Source of the DNA: Bacteroidales bacterium
GTDB lineage: Bacteria; Bacteroidota; Bacteroidia; Bacteroidales; F082
Direction: 5' to 3'
Length of the DNA: 64,000 nt
Assembly: GCA_017395365.1 (NCBI GenBank)
Contig: JAFPUN010000003.1
Location: 354,421-418,420, forward strand
Below the pieces are notes generated by a model. That model was not told where the DNA came from and did not search any database. It saw only the letters and a program-made list of their open reading frames with translations. The stretch's first letter is position 1. Every line of letters begins with the position of its first letter. A program made the position numbers and the translations under genes. Shown in pieces: positions 41,772 through 50,315 of the stretch.

Positions 41772-43277
41772 ATGGCAGAAAACAGATTAGGCTCGCTCGC
41801 GAAGCAAACCGCCATTTACGGCCTCAGCAGCATCATCGGCAGGTTCTTGAACTATCTGCTCGTGCCGCTTTATACTTACAAAATCGCGGCCGAATCGGGC
41901 GGCTATGGCATCGTCACCAACCTTTATGCCTACACTGCCTTACTCCTCGTCCTCCTGACCTTTGGCATGGAAACCACCTTCTTCCGCTTCTCCAACAAAG
42001 AAGGGGTGAACCCCGACAAGGCCTTTTCCACTTCGGGTTTGGCCGTGGGTTTGGTAAGTATGGTTTTCGTGATCTTGGTCAGCATTTTTTTGAGACCGAT
42101 TTCCGATGCCTTGCATTATACAAGCCACCCCGAGTTTGTGGAAATCATGGCCATCATCGTGGCTTTAGATGCTTTCCAAGCCATTCTGTTTGCGCGTTTG
42201 CGTTACGAAAACAAAGCCATCAAATTTGCCTCGCTAAAACTGCTATTCATCTTCCTCAACATCGGACTAAACCTATTCATTTTCTTGGTCGCACCTGGAT
42301 TGAAAGAGAGCCATCCCGCCTTGATGGGCTGGTACGAAAACAGTTACCAAGTCGGCTACATCTTCATAGTGAACTTGATTTGCACAGGACTGATTACCCT
42401 CGGTTTCATTCCAGAAATCAGAAAATTACGCTTTGGAATTGACCGCGACTTGCTCAAACAGATGCTACACTATACCTGGCCTTTACTGCTGCTGGGCTTG
42501 GCCGGCATCCTTAACCAAGTGGCCGACAAGATTTGCTACCGTTTTATCGTTCCTGGCGAAGAGGGCGACGTGCAGTTGGGCATCTATGGCGCTTGCGTGA
42601 AAATCGCGATGATTATGGCGATGATTACCCAGGCCTTCCGCTACGCCTACGAGCCTTTCGTCTTCGGCGGCAAGCGCGACAACGCCGACAAGGAGGCCCA
42701 AGCCAAGGTGATGAAATACTTCATCATCTTCACGCTGTTTGCTTTCCTTGCCGTGGTGATGTATATGCCGCTGCTCAAGCACATCATCAAGTCCGACTAT
42801 TGGGAGGGCCTGCGCGTGGTGCCCATCGTGATGATGGCCGAAATCTTCATGGGCATCTATTTCAACCTGTCGTTTTGGTACAAGCTCATCGACGAGACCT
42901 GGTGGGGCGCCGTTTTCTCCGGCATCGGTTGTGCGGTATTGCTCGCCATCAACTTCATTTTTGTGCCCAAATACGGCTACATGGCCTGTGCCTGGGGCGG
43001 TTTCGCAGGCTATGGCACCTGCATGATACTCTCATATTTCTTCGGACAGAAGAAAGCCCCAATACCTTATGACTTGAAGTCAGCTTTCCTCTATTTTGCC
43101 ATTGCCATCGTATTGTTCTTTGCCCAGAGATACATACAAATTGACAGCACAGTCTGGACCTTGATCATCAATACAGGATTGCTGCTGGTCTTCTTCGCCT
43201 TCATCTGCTGGAAAGAAAAAGACCTGGTGAATGGCGTCATGCATATAGTAAATAGTAAAATATTGAAAAAGAAATAG
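41772..43277 (+). CDS. Polysaccharide flippase (Wzx/MurJ-type)
   Basis: 501 residues with about 14 membrane helices, the layout of oligosaccharide flippases of the MOP superfamily. The N-terminus [32 protein letters not shown] is characteristic, as is [29 protein letters not shown]. It would move lipid-linked sugar repeat units across the inner membrane for a surface polysaccharide. It lies 7 bases after the ExbD-like lipoprotein gene and 2 before dut. It is 9 kb from the polysaccharide cluster at 52.6-63 kb and may serve that or another pathway. Confidence 0.85.
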   Translation: MAENRLGSLAKQTAIYGLSSIIGRFLNYLLVPLYTYKIAAESGGYGIVTNLYAYTALLLVLLTFGMETTFFRFSNKEGVNPDKAFSTSGLAVGLVSMVFVILVSIFLRPISDALHYTSHPEFVEIMAIIVALDAFQAILFARLRYENKAIKFASLKLLFIFLNIGLNLFIFLVAPGLKESHPALMGWYENSYQVGYIFIVNLICTGLITLGFIPEIRKLRFGIDRDLLKQMLHYTWPLLLLGLAGILNQVADKICYRFIVPGEEGDVQLGIYGACVKIAMIMAMITQAFRYAYEPFVFGGKRDNADKEAQAKVMKYFIIFTLFAFLAVVMYMPLLKHIIKSDYWEGLRVVPIVMMAEIFMGIYFNLSFWYKLIDETWWGAVFSGIGCAVLLAINFIFVPKYGYMACAWGGFAGYGTCMILSYFFGQKKAPIPYDLKSAFLYFAIAIVLFFAQRYIQIDSTVWTLIINTGLLLVFFAFICWKEKDLVNGVMHIVNSKILKKK

Positions 43278-43279
43278 AT

Positions 43280-43717
43280 ATGAAACTCAACATCGTCAAC
43301 ACTTCAAATAACCCCATGCCTGCCTACGAGACCGCAAACTCGGCCGGCATGGACCTCCGCGCCTATCTGCCCGAAGGTCCCATCACCCTTGAACCCATGC
43401 AACGCGGTCTCGTGCCGACGGGTCTTTACATGGAGATCCCCGAAGGCTATGAAGGTCAGGTGCGTCCCCGCAGCGGTCTGGCCATCAAAAGCGGCATCAC
43501 CGTATTGAACTCACCTGGCACCATCGACGCCGACTATCGCGGTCAAGTGTGCGTCATCCTCATTAATCTCTCCGACAAGTCGTTTGTCATCAACAGTGGT
43601 GACCGCATCGCACAACTAATCATCGCCCGCTGCGAACAGGCCGAGCCCGTGCAGGTGGAGACGCTTACGGAAACCGAGCGCGGCGCAGGCGGTTTCGGTC
43701 ACACTGGAAAAAATTGA
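43280..43717 (+). CDS. dut: dUTP diphosphatase
   Basis: 145 residues, the standard trimeric dUTPase. Motif 1 AGMDLRA (22-28), motif 2 RSGLA (~63-67), motif 3 [12 protein letters not shown] (~86-97), motif 4 RIAQLIIA and motif 5 [10 protein letters not shown] at the C-terminus are all present. It converts dUTP to dUMP in the cytoplasm and keeps uracil out of DNA. It is co-oriented with the flippase gene (2 bases apart) and precedes the TPR gene by a short gap holding a palindromic element. Confidence 0.95.
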   Translation: MKLNIVNTSNNPMPAYETANSAGMDLRAYLPEGPITLEPMQRGLVPTGLYMEIPEGYEGQVRPRSGLAIKSGITVLNSPGTIDADYRGQVCVILINLSDKSFVINSGDRIAQLIIARCEQAEPVQVETLTETERGAGGFGHTGKN

Positions 43718-43764
43718 AACACACATGAATAATACATCCATTCTACAAAACCAAGCCCACCCTT

Positions 43765-43870
43765 CCGTCATTGCGGTTCCGCCTCTGCGGAATGAGGCGA
43801 TCCGCAATCTCCTGAAAAATAGGCAACACCGCTCTTTTAGGAGATGGCGGATGTGCCTCCGCCATGACGG
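43765..43870. repeat. Double-hairpin palindromic element, copy A (family I), at the TPR gene start
   Basis: Ends are CCGTCATTGCGG and CCGCCATGACGG. The left half holds a hairpin (GCGGTTCCGC, CTGCGGAATG) and GATCCGCAATCTCCT, whose inverse AGGAGATGGCGGATG begins the right half. The right half contains AGGAG (43839-43843), a 7-base spacer and ATG (43851) that opens the reading frame of the downstream TPR protein. Related copies are at 35132-35244 and 50214-50315. Confidence 0.92.
43839..43853 (+). promoter_or_regulatory. Element-borne AGGAG-N7-ATG start region
   Basis: AGGAGATGGCGG precedes ATG within the palindromic element. AGGAG is a perfect Shine-Dalgarno core at an ideal spacing, although Bacteroidetes rarely rely on it. 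An identical arrangement is at 50284-50298. Confidence 0.6.
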
Positions 43871-45563
43871 TATAAAAGGCATTTTTTCATTGCTAATCAT
43901 GCTATGTCTTGCCTCGAGTATGACCGCCCAGCAGATGGAATCGGAATATGACGGCAAACCCGACAAGAAAAAGAACGCCACTTTCTTCTCCAACGGCTTG
44001 CAGAGCAAATACCGCGAGGATACCGAAGGCGCCATCCGCAACTTCGAACAGGCCTTGCGCTTCATGCCCGACGATGCCGCCTCGATGTATGAACTGAGCG
44101 AGCAATACTCCAATGCCGGCCGTATCGAGGAAGCCTTCAACATGATCCAAAAGGCGGCCAAAATCGAACCCGAGAACAAGTGGTACCAAATGCGCCTCGG
44201 CCTCTTCTATCGCAACTTGGAGCAATACAACGACTTCATCAAGCTATACGAGAAGCTGACGCAAAAATACCCCGAAGACCCCGATATGCTCAGCGAGCTT
44301 ATCGATGCCTACCTCGTCACAGAGAACTACAGCAAGGCTTTGGAGAAGATGGACCTTTTGGAACAACAAGTCGGGGAAAACGAGTTCATCACCGAGCAAA
44401 GGCTCCAGGTTTTCAAACGCCAAGGCAACACCAAGAAAGTGGTTTCGGAGCTCGAAAAACTCATCGAACAAAATCCCGACAACATCCGTTATTATGGCTT
44501 GTTAGCCTCGTTTTATGCCGAAAATGGGAAGATCAAGGAGGCCATCAAGACCTACGAGAAGATTGAGGAAATCAATCCCGAGCACCCCTACATCAATGTT
44601 TCGCTCCTCGAGCTCTACGACATGACTGGCGACAAGGACAAGGCGTTCGACGAACTACTGGCTGCCATCCGCAACAAAAACCTCGACATCACCACCAAAG
44701 CCAACACCTACGACTATTGGATGAACAAAAACCAAGGCGCGTCCAACATCGACGAACAAGCGCGCCTATGCGGAGAGGCTTTCGTCGAGACCCATCCCGA
44801 CAACAAACTCGGCTACCTCATCCTTGGCTCTTGCTACTTCATCGAGGAGAATGCGGTGAAGTCGAAAGAATTGTACCAAAAGGTGCTGACCATCGACAGC
44901 ACCGACTTCTTCGGATGGCAAAACCTCATCATCAGCGAGTCGCGCCTTAACGAAAACGAAGCCGTACGCGACCATGCCGTCGCCGCCTTGAAATACTATC
45001 CCATGCAACCGGTGTTCTATTGGTATGCCGGTGTAGCCAACGCCGTGATGGAAAATAACGAAGACGCCATCAGCTATCTCGAGAAGGGTAGGAGATACAC
45101 CTCCGACAAGATGCAGATGTCGGAATTCGACGCTTTCTTGGGCGACATCTACCATCAACAAGGCGAAGAAGACAAAGCCTTCGACGCGTATGACCGAACC
45201 TTGCGCAACAACCCTGACAATGCTTTGGTTTTAAACAATTATGCCTACTACCTCTCGCTGCGTGGCGAAAGGCTGGAGGAAGCCTTGGAAATGGCCATAC
45301 ATGCCAACGAATTGGTCCCCGACAATGTCTACTACACCGACACCTATGCCTGGGTGCTCTACAAGCTCGGACGCTACAAGGAAGCTGAGAAGATAATGAA
45401 AAAATGTTTGGGACTCGAGAAGAACCCTTCAGGGGCAAATCTAGAGCACTACGGCGACATCCTGCTCAAACTCGGCAAAGAAAGCGAAGCCATGGAATAC
45501 TGGAAAAAAGCACAACAAGCGGGCGGGGCATCGAAAGAATTAGACCAGAAACTGAAACATTAA
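43851..45563 (+). CDS. Exported TPR protein
   Basis: 570 residues from the ATG inside the palindromic element; the frame is open to 43725 but that part is mostly element sequence. The N-terminus MCLRHDG derives from the element and joins IKGIFSLLIMLCLASSMTAQ, an apparent signal peptide that lacks its own start codon. Then follow 10-12 tetratricopeptide repeats (for example KYREDTEGAIRNFEQALRFMPDDAASMYELSEQYSNAGRIEEA) to the C-terminus. It is likely periplasmic or outer-membrane-associated and serves as a binding scaffold. The stop codon overlaps the start of the next gene (TPR-HTH regulator) by one base, so the two are coupled. An EnvC-like gene at 50296 carries the same element-borne start. 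Confidence 0.83.
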   Translation: MCLRHDGIKGIFSLLIMLCLASSMTAQQMESEYDGKPDKKKNATFFSNGLQSKYREDTEGAIRNFEQALRFMPDDAASMYELSEQYSNAGRIEEAFNMIQKAAKIEPENKWYQMRLGLFYRNLEQYNDFIKLYEKLTQKYPEDPDMLSELIDAYLVTENYSKALEKMDLLEQQVGENEFITEQRLQVFKRQGNTKKVVSELEKLIEQNPDNIRYYGLLASFYAENGKIKEAIKTYEKIEEINPEHPYINVSLLELYDMTGDKDKAFDELLAAIRNKNLDITTKANTYDYWMNKNQGASNIDEQARLCGEAFVETHPDNKLGYLILGSCYFIEENAVKSKELYQKVLTIDSTDFFGWQNLIISESRLNENEAVRDHAVAALKYYPMQPVFYWYAGVANAVMENNEDAISYLEKGRRYTSDKMQMSEFDAFLGDIYHQQGEEDKAFDAYDRTLRNNPDNALVLNNYAYYLSLRGERLEEALEMAIHANELVPDNVYYTDTYAWVLYKLGRYKEAEKIMKKCLGLEKNPSGANLEHYGDILLKLGKESEAMEYWKKAQQAGGASKELDQKLKH

Positions 45564-47392
45564 TGAGACCATGGTGGGGCATAGTAATGATGCTGTTGTT
45601 GGCGGCCTGCACGTCCCACAAAAACGGTGACGCTGTAGAGACGCGGCGCGCCACGTCTCTACCAACCGACGTGTCGCCTGAATTGTCCGCCATCGACAGC
45701 CTGATGTGGCAGCGGCCCGACAGCGCGTTGACCTGTCTGTTGCCCTATTTCGACACCTGCTGTAGAGACGGTGTGCACACCGTCTCTACAACCCATGATT
45801 GCCATTACGCCAACCTGTTGTTGGCCGAATTGTTGTACAAGAATGACAATCCCCAGCTCAACCGCGCGGAATTGCTGCAGGCGGTGGATTATTATGATTC
45901 ATTGTATGCGTGTACAGACGTTGCGCGCAACGTCTCCACCAACGCCTTTTTGGACGCTCGCGCCCATTATATCAATGGCGTGGGCTACTACGAGCGCGAC
46001 AGCGTGGTGGAGGCCTGCCAGGAATACCTGAAGGCCTTGGAGGTGATGGAGGATTCTTTCGATGAGGCTGAGATCATAGGAAACAAGGCGAATTTGATGG
46101 CCTTGTTATTTGCGCATTTGACAGATGAGTTCTCTGATCAATATCTTCACGAACAAAGTATATATTTCGGTAAGAAGTCTTTAAAGTATTTCAAAAAATA
46201 CGATGCTATTTCTTGGAATGTATCGTGGGTGTTAAATGAGATAGGTTCGCATTATGACGTTTTAGGTGATTATGATAGCGCTGGATACTATTATAACCAA
46301 GGATTGTTTTTGTTGTCTGATACAAATAATCTTAACTACCGAGACCTTACCACGCGCCTTGCATTTCTCTCCTATAAAAAAGAAAAGGATCCAATATTAT
46401 CATTAAACCAATTGTTTTCGATGCTTTCACAGGCTGAAAGTAAACAAGAATTTATTTCTCGTTGCTTGACAATTGGCGAAATCTATTATCACGAAAAAGA
46501 ATTCGATTCGGCTTGGCTTTATTTGAATAATGTCTATGACCAAAGCCAAAATATTGGCGCAAAGAAGCAGGCGGCAGAATGGCTTGTTGAGATATGCAAG
46601 GCACAAAATAATATGCAGGATATGCATAAGTTTGCTGAGTTTTTGGTTCCATTTGCCAACCAAGAAGAGAACAATAGTGGAACGAGGTCACAATTGACAG
46701 AGTTGTATAATAGATTCAAGCAAAAGGAATTGGAGCAGAAACAACATCATGAGAAAAAGAAGCAAGCAACGCTAATCTTATTGGTCTTTGGGGGAATGTT
46801 AATGGTTATATTGTTTGTCATTTTCTTATACCGAAAGAACAAGCAAGGCAAGCAAAAGCTTGAAACGCAGATAAAAGCAGAGCGTCACATGCATAAAATG
46901 CAACAGGCGGCTTTGGCAGGACGACTAAAAAGAAGCAACGCTGCATTAAAAGAGCAAGACAAGAAAGTAATCATAGCTCCCACAAACTCATCGGTTAATA
47001 AACAAATAGTAGTAGAGAAGTATGCAGAAGAACCTATTTGCCGTCAAATACTTGATGTATGTAACGACAAAAACAAACCTATCAAATCTTCTGTGCCTGT
47101 ATCCGCGTATAAAGACATTGCCCTAAGTGATGCCCAAAAAGCGCAGCTAAAAGAGGCTGCTATACGACATTACAGCGAGTTATTTAACGAATTGAAACGG
47201 AATTATCCTGAATTGAAGGAAAAGGATCTCTTTTATTGCTATTTATGTCTTCTTGGACTGGATAATGTTCAAATTGCTGCAATGACACAGCTTTCGTATC
47301 GAACCATCTGGGAGCGCGAAAAGCGTTTACAACAACTTTTTCACACCGAAGGCAAGATGGCGATTATTCTTAATGAAATGTTGATTGCTTGA
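45563..47392 (+). CDS. Membrane-anchored TPR protein with C-terminal HTH-like domain (module 2)
   Basis: 609 residues. Lipobox-like VMMLLLAAC puts a cysteine at residue 16. TPR-type helices cover ~30-390, a membrane helix (ATLILLVFGGMLMVILFVIFLY) lies at ~402-424, then a coiled coil and a C-terminal ~50-residue helical domain (YPELKEKDLFYCYLCLLGLDNVQIAAMTQLSYRTIWEREKRLQQLF) with the LuxR-type form. It is a paralogue of the gene at 19323-21101. Three ~30-bp palindromes of family III are embedded in frame in the first 380 bases, adding VETRRATSLPT, CRDGVHTVSTT and CTDVARNVSTN between expected helices. The gene is GC-rich for ~500 bases and then A/T-rich. It starts inside the preceding TPR gene's stop codon. 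Confidence 0.82.
   Translation: MRPWWGIVMMLLLAACTSHKNGDAVETRRATSLPTDVSPELSAIDSLMWQRPDSALTCLLPYFDTCCRDGVHTVSTTHDCHYANLLLAELLYKNDNPQLNRAELLQAVDYYDSLYACTDVARNVSTNAFLDARAHYINGVGYYERDSVVEACQEYLKALEVMEDSFDEAEIIGNKANLMALLFAHLTDEFSDQYLHEQSIYFGKKSLKYFKKYDAISWNVSWVLNEIGSHYDVLGDYDSAGYYYNQGLFLLSDTNNLNYRDLTTRLAFLSYKKEKDPILSLNQLFSMLSQAESKQEFISRCLTIGEIYYHEKEFDSAWLYLNNVYDQSQNIGAKKQAAEWLVEICKAQNNMQDMHKFAEFLVPFANQEENNSGTRSQLTELYNRFKQKELEQKQHHEKKKQATLILLVFGGMLMVILFVIFLYRKNKQGKQKLETQIKAERHMHKMQQAALAGRLKRSNAALKEQDKKVIIAPTNSSVNKQIVVEKYAEEPICRQILDVCNDKNKPIKSSVPVSAYKDIALSDAQKAQLKEAAIRHYSELFNELKRNYPELKEKDLFYCYLCLLGLDNVQIAAMTQLSYRTIWEREKRLQQLFHTEGKMAIILNEMLIA
45635..45662. repeat. GTAGAGACG palindrome in coding sequence, copy 1 (family III)
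   Basis: A 28-bp palindrome, GTAGAGACGCGGCG with an inverse that differs at one base. It lies in frame in the TPR-HTH regulator gene and encodes ETRRATSLP. Confidence 0.85.
45761..45790. repeat. TGTAGAGACGGTGTG perfect palindrome in coding sequence, copy 2 (family III)
   Basis: A perfect 30-bp palindrome, so the insertion keeps the reading frame; it encodes RDGVHTVST within the same gene. Confidence 0.9.
45911..45940. repeat. TGTACAGACGTTGCG palindrome in coding sequence, copy 3 (family III)
   Basis: A 30-bp near-palindrome with a perfect centre (GACGTTGCGCGCAACGTC) and three mismatches at the ends, encoding TDVARNVST in the same gene. Confidence 0.85.
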
Positions 47393-47497
47393 TAATCAAG
47401 TTTCTAAACAAAAAACCAAATAAACCAAATTTGTATTTTCTTGGCAAAAGGGTTTTGTCAATTGTAGTTTTGTAGTTGTATTCAAAAACAAATAGTT

Positions 47498-47845
47498 ATG
47501 CAAAATTACAAAAACCTAAAACATTTCATCTTGCTATTTGGTTTATTATTGCCAATTGCATGGTGTGGTGCTACTACTTTAATATTAAAAGATGGTTATA
47601 GTGCCATACAAGTAAAAGTAGCACAAGTCCAAAGTGTGCTCCTCCATCCAGGCCTCCATCAACGGCCATCTCCTCATGGTGGCCTTCCTCGAGAATCTCG
47701 GTCAAGTGACTGTGGAAATCACAACCTCAACGGATTCTCCAGTGGATTTCATTACGATAATCCCGGCTTATATTTTAAAATACATGCCGCTCACGTAACT
47801 TACGCTAATGTGATATGGCTGGTACATCCTCATCACAATGATTAA
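47498..47845 (+). pseudogene. Frameshifted DUF3244-like small exported protein gene (module 2)
   Basis: An open frame begins with a good signal peptide (HFILLFGLLLPIAWCGA) but its second half has no family similarity. Shifting to the next frame near base 47640 yields SIQASINGHLLMVAFLENLGQVTVEI followed by TIIPAY, a clear DUF3244-like pattern, which then stops early, after which the first frame gives TYANVIW as a plausible end. At least two frameshifts are therefore present. It lies between the TPR-HTH regulator and the T9SS protein, the same position as the intact DUF3244 gene in module 1. Sequencing error is an alternative. Its last 8 bases overlap the T9SS gene start. Confidence 0.55.
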
Positions 47846-49484
47846 GCAATTGTTAAACAGAAACAAAGGATTGTTCCTGCTTGGAGTCTTGGCCTTGCTT
47901 TTCGGGGCCAAGGCTTCGGCACAGGAATGGACCTATACATCAGATTATATTCTCAATGGCGAAACGGTAACCTATTATAGAGATGTTTGGCAAAAGCAGG
48001 ACGGTGGGGTTATTGCTGCTGGGAGGGAGCACACCGTCAACCATCACGATTGGCCCGTATTGACGCACCTTTCGCCAAACGGGAACGAATTGGAAAAAAG
48101 GGTGTTTGACAGACCTGCATTCTCTGGACTGTCCCCTCATGTCTTCTTCGACAAAGAAGGCAACACCTTCGCGCTCATGTCATACCATCCTGACTACGAC
48201 GATTCCACCCCCAATTTCTTCCTCAACTTCGACAATCCGCCCGACTACGCCACCCTCAACCTTTACAAACTCGACGACGAACTCAACATCCTTGAAAGCC
48301 ACGAGCACAGGTTCCAAGTTGACACGGCCGTTTGTCCTCACCAAAGCTGTACTCCAAACGGGTTTAGCGGGAGACTGACCATCCTCACCGCCGAATCGGA
48401 CGGGAACGACATCGTTGGCCTCTATGTCAAATCGCCCACTTTTGACGTTCACAACCCAAGAGGACAAGACACCCTCTTCTTCTTCAGGATGGACTTCGAC
48501 GGGAACTTCATCAGCAGGGTTGGCTACGAAATGGAAAGCACAGGCGGGGGCATGGATACGAATTGGCTTTATTATCAATTATGCCGAGCCGGCAACGGGT
48601 TTGTCTTTTACTACAACGACGCGCCGGATATTTACTATACCACACCCGACGGCAAGGATAGGGTTGGGACGCCCGGCACCGCCTTTTTTATCGACAAAGA
48701 CTTCCAAATCCTGGATGTGAAGGCTTTTCGCCAACAAGCCGACATAAACCCAATTATTGGCGACATGTTCCAACAGATGTCGGTAGTGCGCAGCCCGCAC
48801 AACTCGGCCTATGTCACTTCCTTATACTGCAAGCCGCAAGGATCAGGGCAACAAGGCATCGCTCTCTACGAATTTGGCGATCCTGAAAGAGCAGGCACGC
48901 TGCCCATGATACGATATACGGAAAGGTCGTCAGGGCGACGGACCTGGGACAAGGTCGCCTTGCTGAAAGGTGTCGACATCGCCCAAGACAACACCATCTT
49001 TTTAGGATACGTCCTGCATCCGGATTACCATATATTATGCATAGACAGGCTGACCCCCGATTTTGACACCATAAGGACCTGGAGATTGGGCGAAGAGGAA
49101 AACTATGCAATAACGCTCTATACCATTAAATCGACAGAAGACAATGGAATACTTGTGGTCTACACATACAACTTGTATGGCCAAAACTTTTACCATAACA
49201 CCATTGCAAAAATCTCAGCCGAGGATTTTATGGCAGTTGAAGAGGACGAAACAACTCCTCTTTTCACCCTCCTTCCCAACCCCACCACGGGCCTCATCAA
49301 CATCACGGGCAAGGATTTGGAACAAACCGAAATACTCAACACCCTCGGGCAGCGCGTGGCCAACGCCACGGGCGAGGGCGAGACACTGCAAATCGACCTC
49401 TCCGAATTGCCCACCGGCGTCTACTTCGTCAACATCACTGACAAGGAAGGGCGAAAGTGCGTGCGCAAGGTGGTGAAGGAATGA
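47838..49484 (+). CDS. T9SS-secreted protein (module 2)
   Basis: 548 residues with a signal peptide (GLFLLGVLALLFGAKASAQ). The middle is a beta-rich, propeller-like region (for example GNEWTYTSDYILNGETVTYYRDVWQKQDGGVIAAG, LNILESHEHRF, DFQILDVKAFRQ). The C-terminal ~75 residues form a type A T9SS sorting domain (PNPTTGLINITGKDLEQTE, then LSELPTGVYFVNITDKEGRKCVRKVVKE), nearly identical in DNA to that of the protein at 16773-18404. It is predicted to be secreted and attached to the surface. No enzyme motif was recognised. Confidence 0.85.
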   Translation: MIKQLLNRNKGLFLLGVLALLFGAKASAQEWTYTSDYILNGETVTYYRDVWQKQDGGVIAAGREHTVNHHDWPVLTHLSPNGNELEKRVFDRPAFSGLSPHVFFDKEGNTFALMSYHPDYDDSTPNFFLNFDNPPDYATLNLYKLDDELNILESHEHRFQVDTAVCPHQSCTPNGFSGRLTILTAESDGNDIVGLYVKSPTFDVHNPRGQDTLFFFRMDFDGNFISRVGYEMESTGGGMDTNWLYYQLCRAGNGFVFYYNDAPDIYYTTPDGKDRVGTPGTAFFIDKDFQILDVKAFRQQADINPIIGDMFQQMSVVRSPHNSAYVTSLYCKPQGSGQQGIALYEFGDPERAGTLPMIRYTERSSGRRTWDKVALLKGVDIAQDNTIFLGYVLHPDYHILCIDRLTPDFDTIRTWRLGEEENYAITLYTIKSTEDNGILVVYTYNLYGQNFYHNTIAKISAEDFMAVEEDETTPLFTLLPNPTTGLINITGKDLEQTEILNTLGQRVANATGEGETLQIDLSELPTGVYFVNITDKEGRKCVRKVVKE

Positions 49485-49580
49485 CCCTCTTGGCGCTTTT
49501 TCTGCCAAAGACAACAAGCCCCAACCAAAAGTACGGTTGAGGCTTTCTTTATACCTGTGGCGAGCATTTGAGTTTTTTGC

Positions 49581-49588
49581 TATTTTTG
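49581..49588 (+). promoter_or_regulatory. -7 promoter element for the DUF4292 gene
   Basis: TATTTTTG followed by CCTCC lies about 40 bases before the GTG start at 49628 and matches TAnnTTTG. It lies downstream of the ATG at 49568, which therefore cannot be the start. The gap 49485-49580 shows no other feature. Confidence 0.5.
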
Positions 49589-49627
49589 CCTCCTCGTTTT
49601 GGAACGAAAATTGAAGGAAAACTAAGC

Positions 49628-50179
49628 GTGAAGGTTTTTTCAAAAATAGCATTCCTCGTCCTTTTGCTCGCCGCTACCTCTTGTGCCTCGCGCAAGAAAA
49701 CCGTTGCGCCTATACCGCCGCAATCTTTCGAATGGCTCACGGCCAACATGGACATCCAGGCTGAAGGCAATGGCATGAACTTCGACGACCTCTCGGGCCA
49801 AATGCGTATGCGTAAGGATAGCCTCGTCTGGCTCAGTGTGACTGCCTCTATGGGCATAGAGGTGGCACGCGCCAAAGTCAGCACCGACTCGGTTTGGATC
49901 CTCAACCGACTGGAAAAGACCTACCTTGCCGAACCCTTGGATACCTTATCCGCACAACTCGGAATGCCACTCAGCCTCCCTTTGATACAAACTTTGATCT
50001 TGGACAATAACGAAGGCATTCCGCCCGTTGAGAATCAAACGGTGCTGCTCAAGACCTTCGTCATGGGCAATATGAGCGCCAAAATGAGATACAAGAACAT
50101 CAAATTGGACGAAAAGACAAGCTTCCCGCTGAAGATCAGTGATAAGATGGAACGATTCCGAATCAAACCAAGACAATGA
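49628..50179 (+). CDS. DUF4292 family lipoprotein
   Basis: 183 residues from a GTG start; the frame is open to 49568 but the promoter lies within that part. The lipobox LAATSC gives the lipid cysteine near residue 19. The rest fits DUF4292 (LolA/LolB-like fold): FEWLTANMDIQAEGNGMNFDDLSGQMRMRKDSLVWLSVTASMGIEVARAKVSTDSVWILNRLEKTYL. It is shorter than the ~250-residue relatives, so the C-terminal strands seem reduced (KMERFRIKPRQ at the end). Presumably it handles lipid or lipoprotein on the outer membrane; this is inference. The TPR and EnvC-like genes nearby are also envelope-related. Confidence 0.78.
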   Translation: MKVFSKIAFLVLLLAATSCASRKKTVAPIPPQSFEWLTANMDIQAEGNGMNFDDLSGQMRMRKDSLVWLSVTASMGIEVARAKVSTDSVWILNRLEKTYLAEPLDTLSAQLGMPLSLPLIQTLILDNNEGIPPVENQTVLLKTFVMGNMSAKMRYKNIKLDEKTSFPLKISDKMERFRIKPRQ

Positions 50180-50213
50180 ACGATAGAATACTTATAGAAC
50201 AACACCACACAAA

Positions 50214-50315
50214 CCCTCATCGCGGTCTCAGAACCGCGAATGACCCGCGATCTCCTAAGCAAAAGGGGTTCACCTTCAAGCTTAGGAGATGGCGGATGTG
50301 CCTCCGCCATGAGGG
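50214..50315. repeat. Double-hairpin palindromic element, copy B (family I), at the EnvC-like gene start
   Basis: The left half CCCTCATCGCGG...CCGCGATCTCCTAAGC holds a hairpin (TCGCGGTCTCAGAACCGCGA) and the right half GCTTAGGAGATGGCGGATGTGCCTCCGCCATGAGGG closes the palindrome; AGGAG (50284-50288) stands 7 bases before ATG at 50296. Copies A and C share the same blocks in the same order. Confidence 0.92.
50284..50298 (+). promoter_or_regulatory. Element-borne AGGAG-N7-ATG start region
   Basis: AGGAGATGGCGG then ATG, identical to 43839-43853, leading into MCLRHEG and a signal peptide. An alternative in-frame ATG, just after the element at 50317, would begin MEWCLSFIVLF. Confidence 0.6.

Noticed and set aside
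43725-43850. TPR gene start at 43725
   Set aside because: The extra ~42 codons come mainly from the palindromic element and separate the start from the signal peptide; the ATG at 43851 is followed directly by the export signal.
45404-45562. TPR-HTH gene start at 45404
   Set aside because: That region is the coding sequence of the upstream TPR protein in another frame; ATG at 45563 leads straight into the lipoprotein signal.
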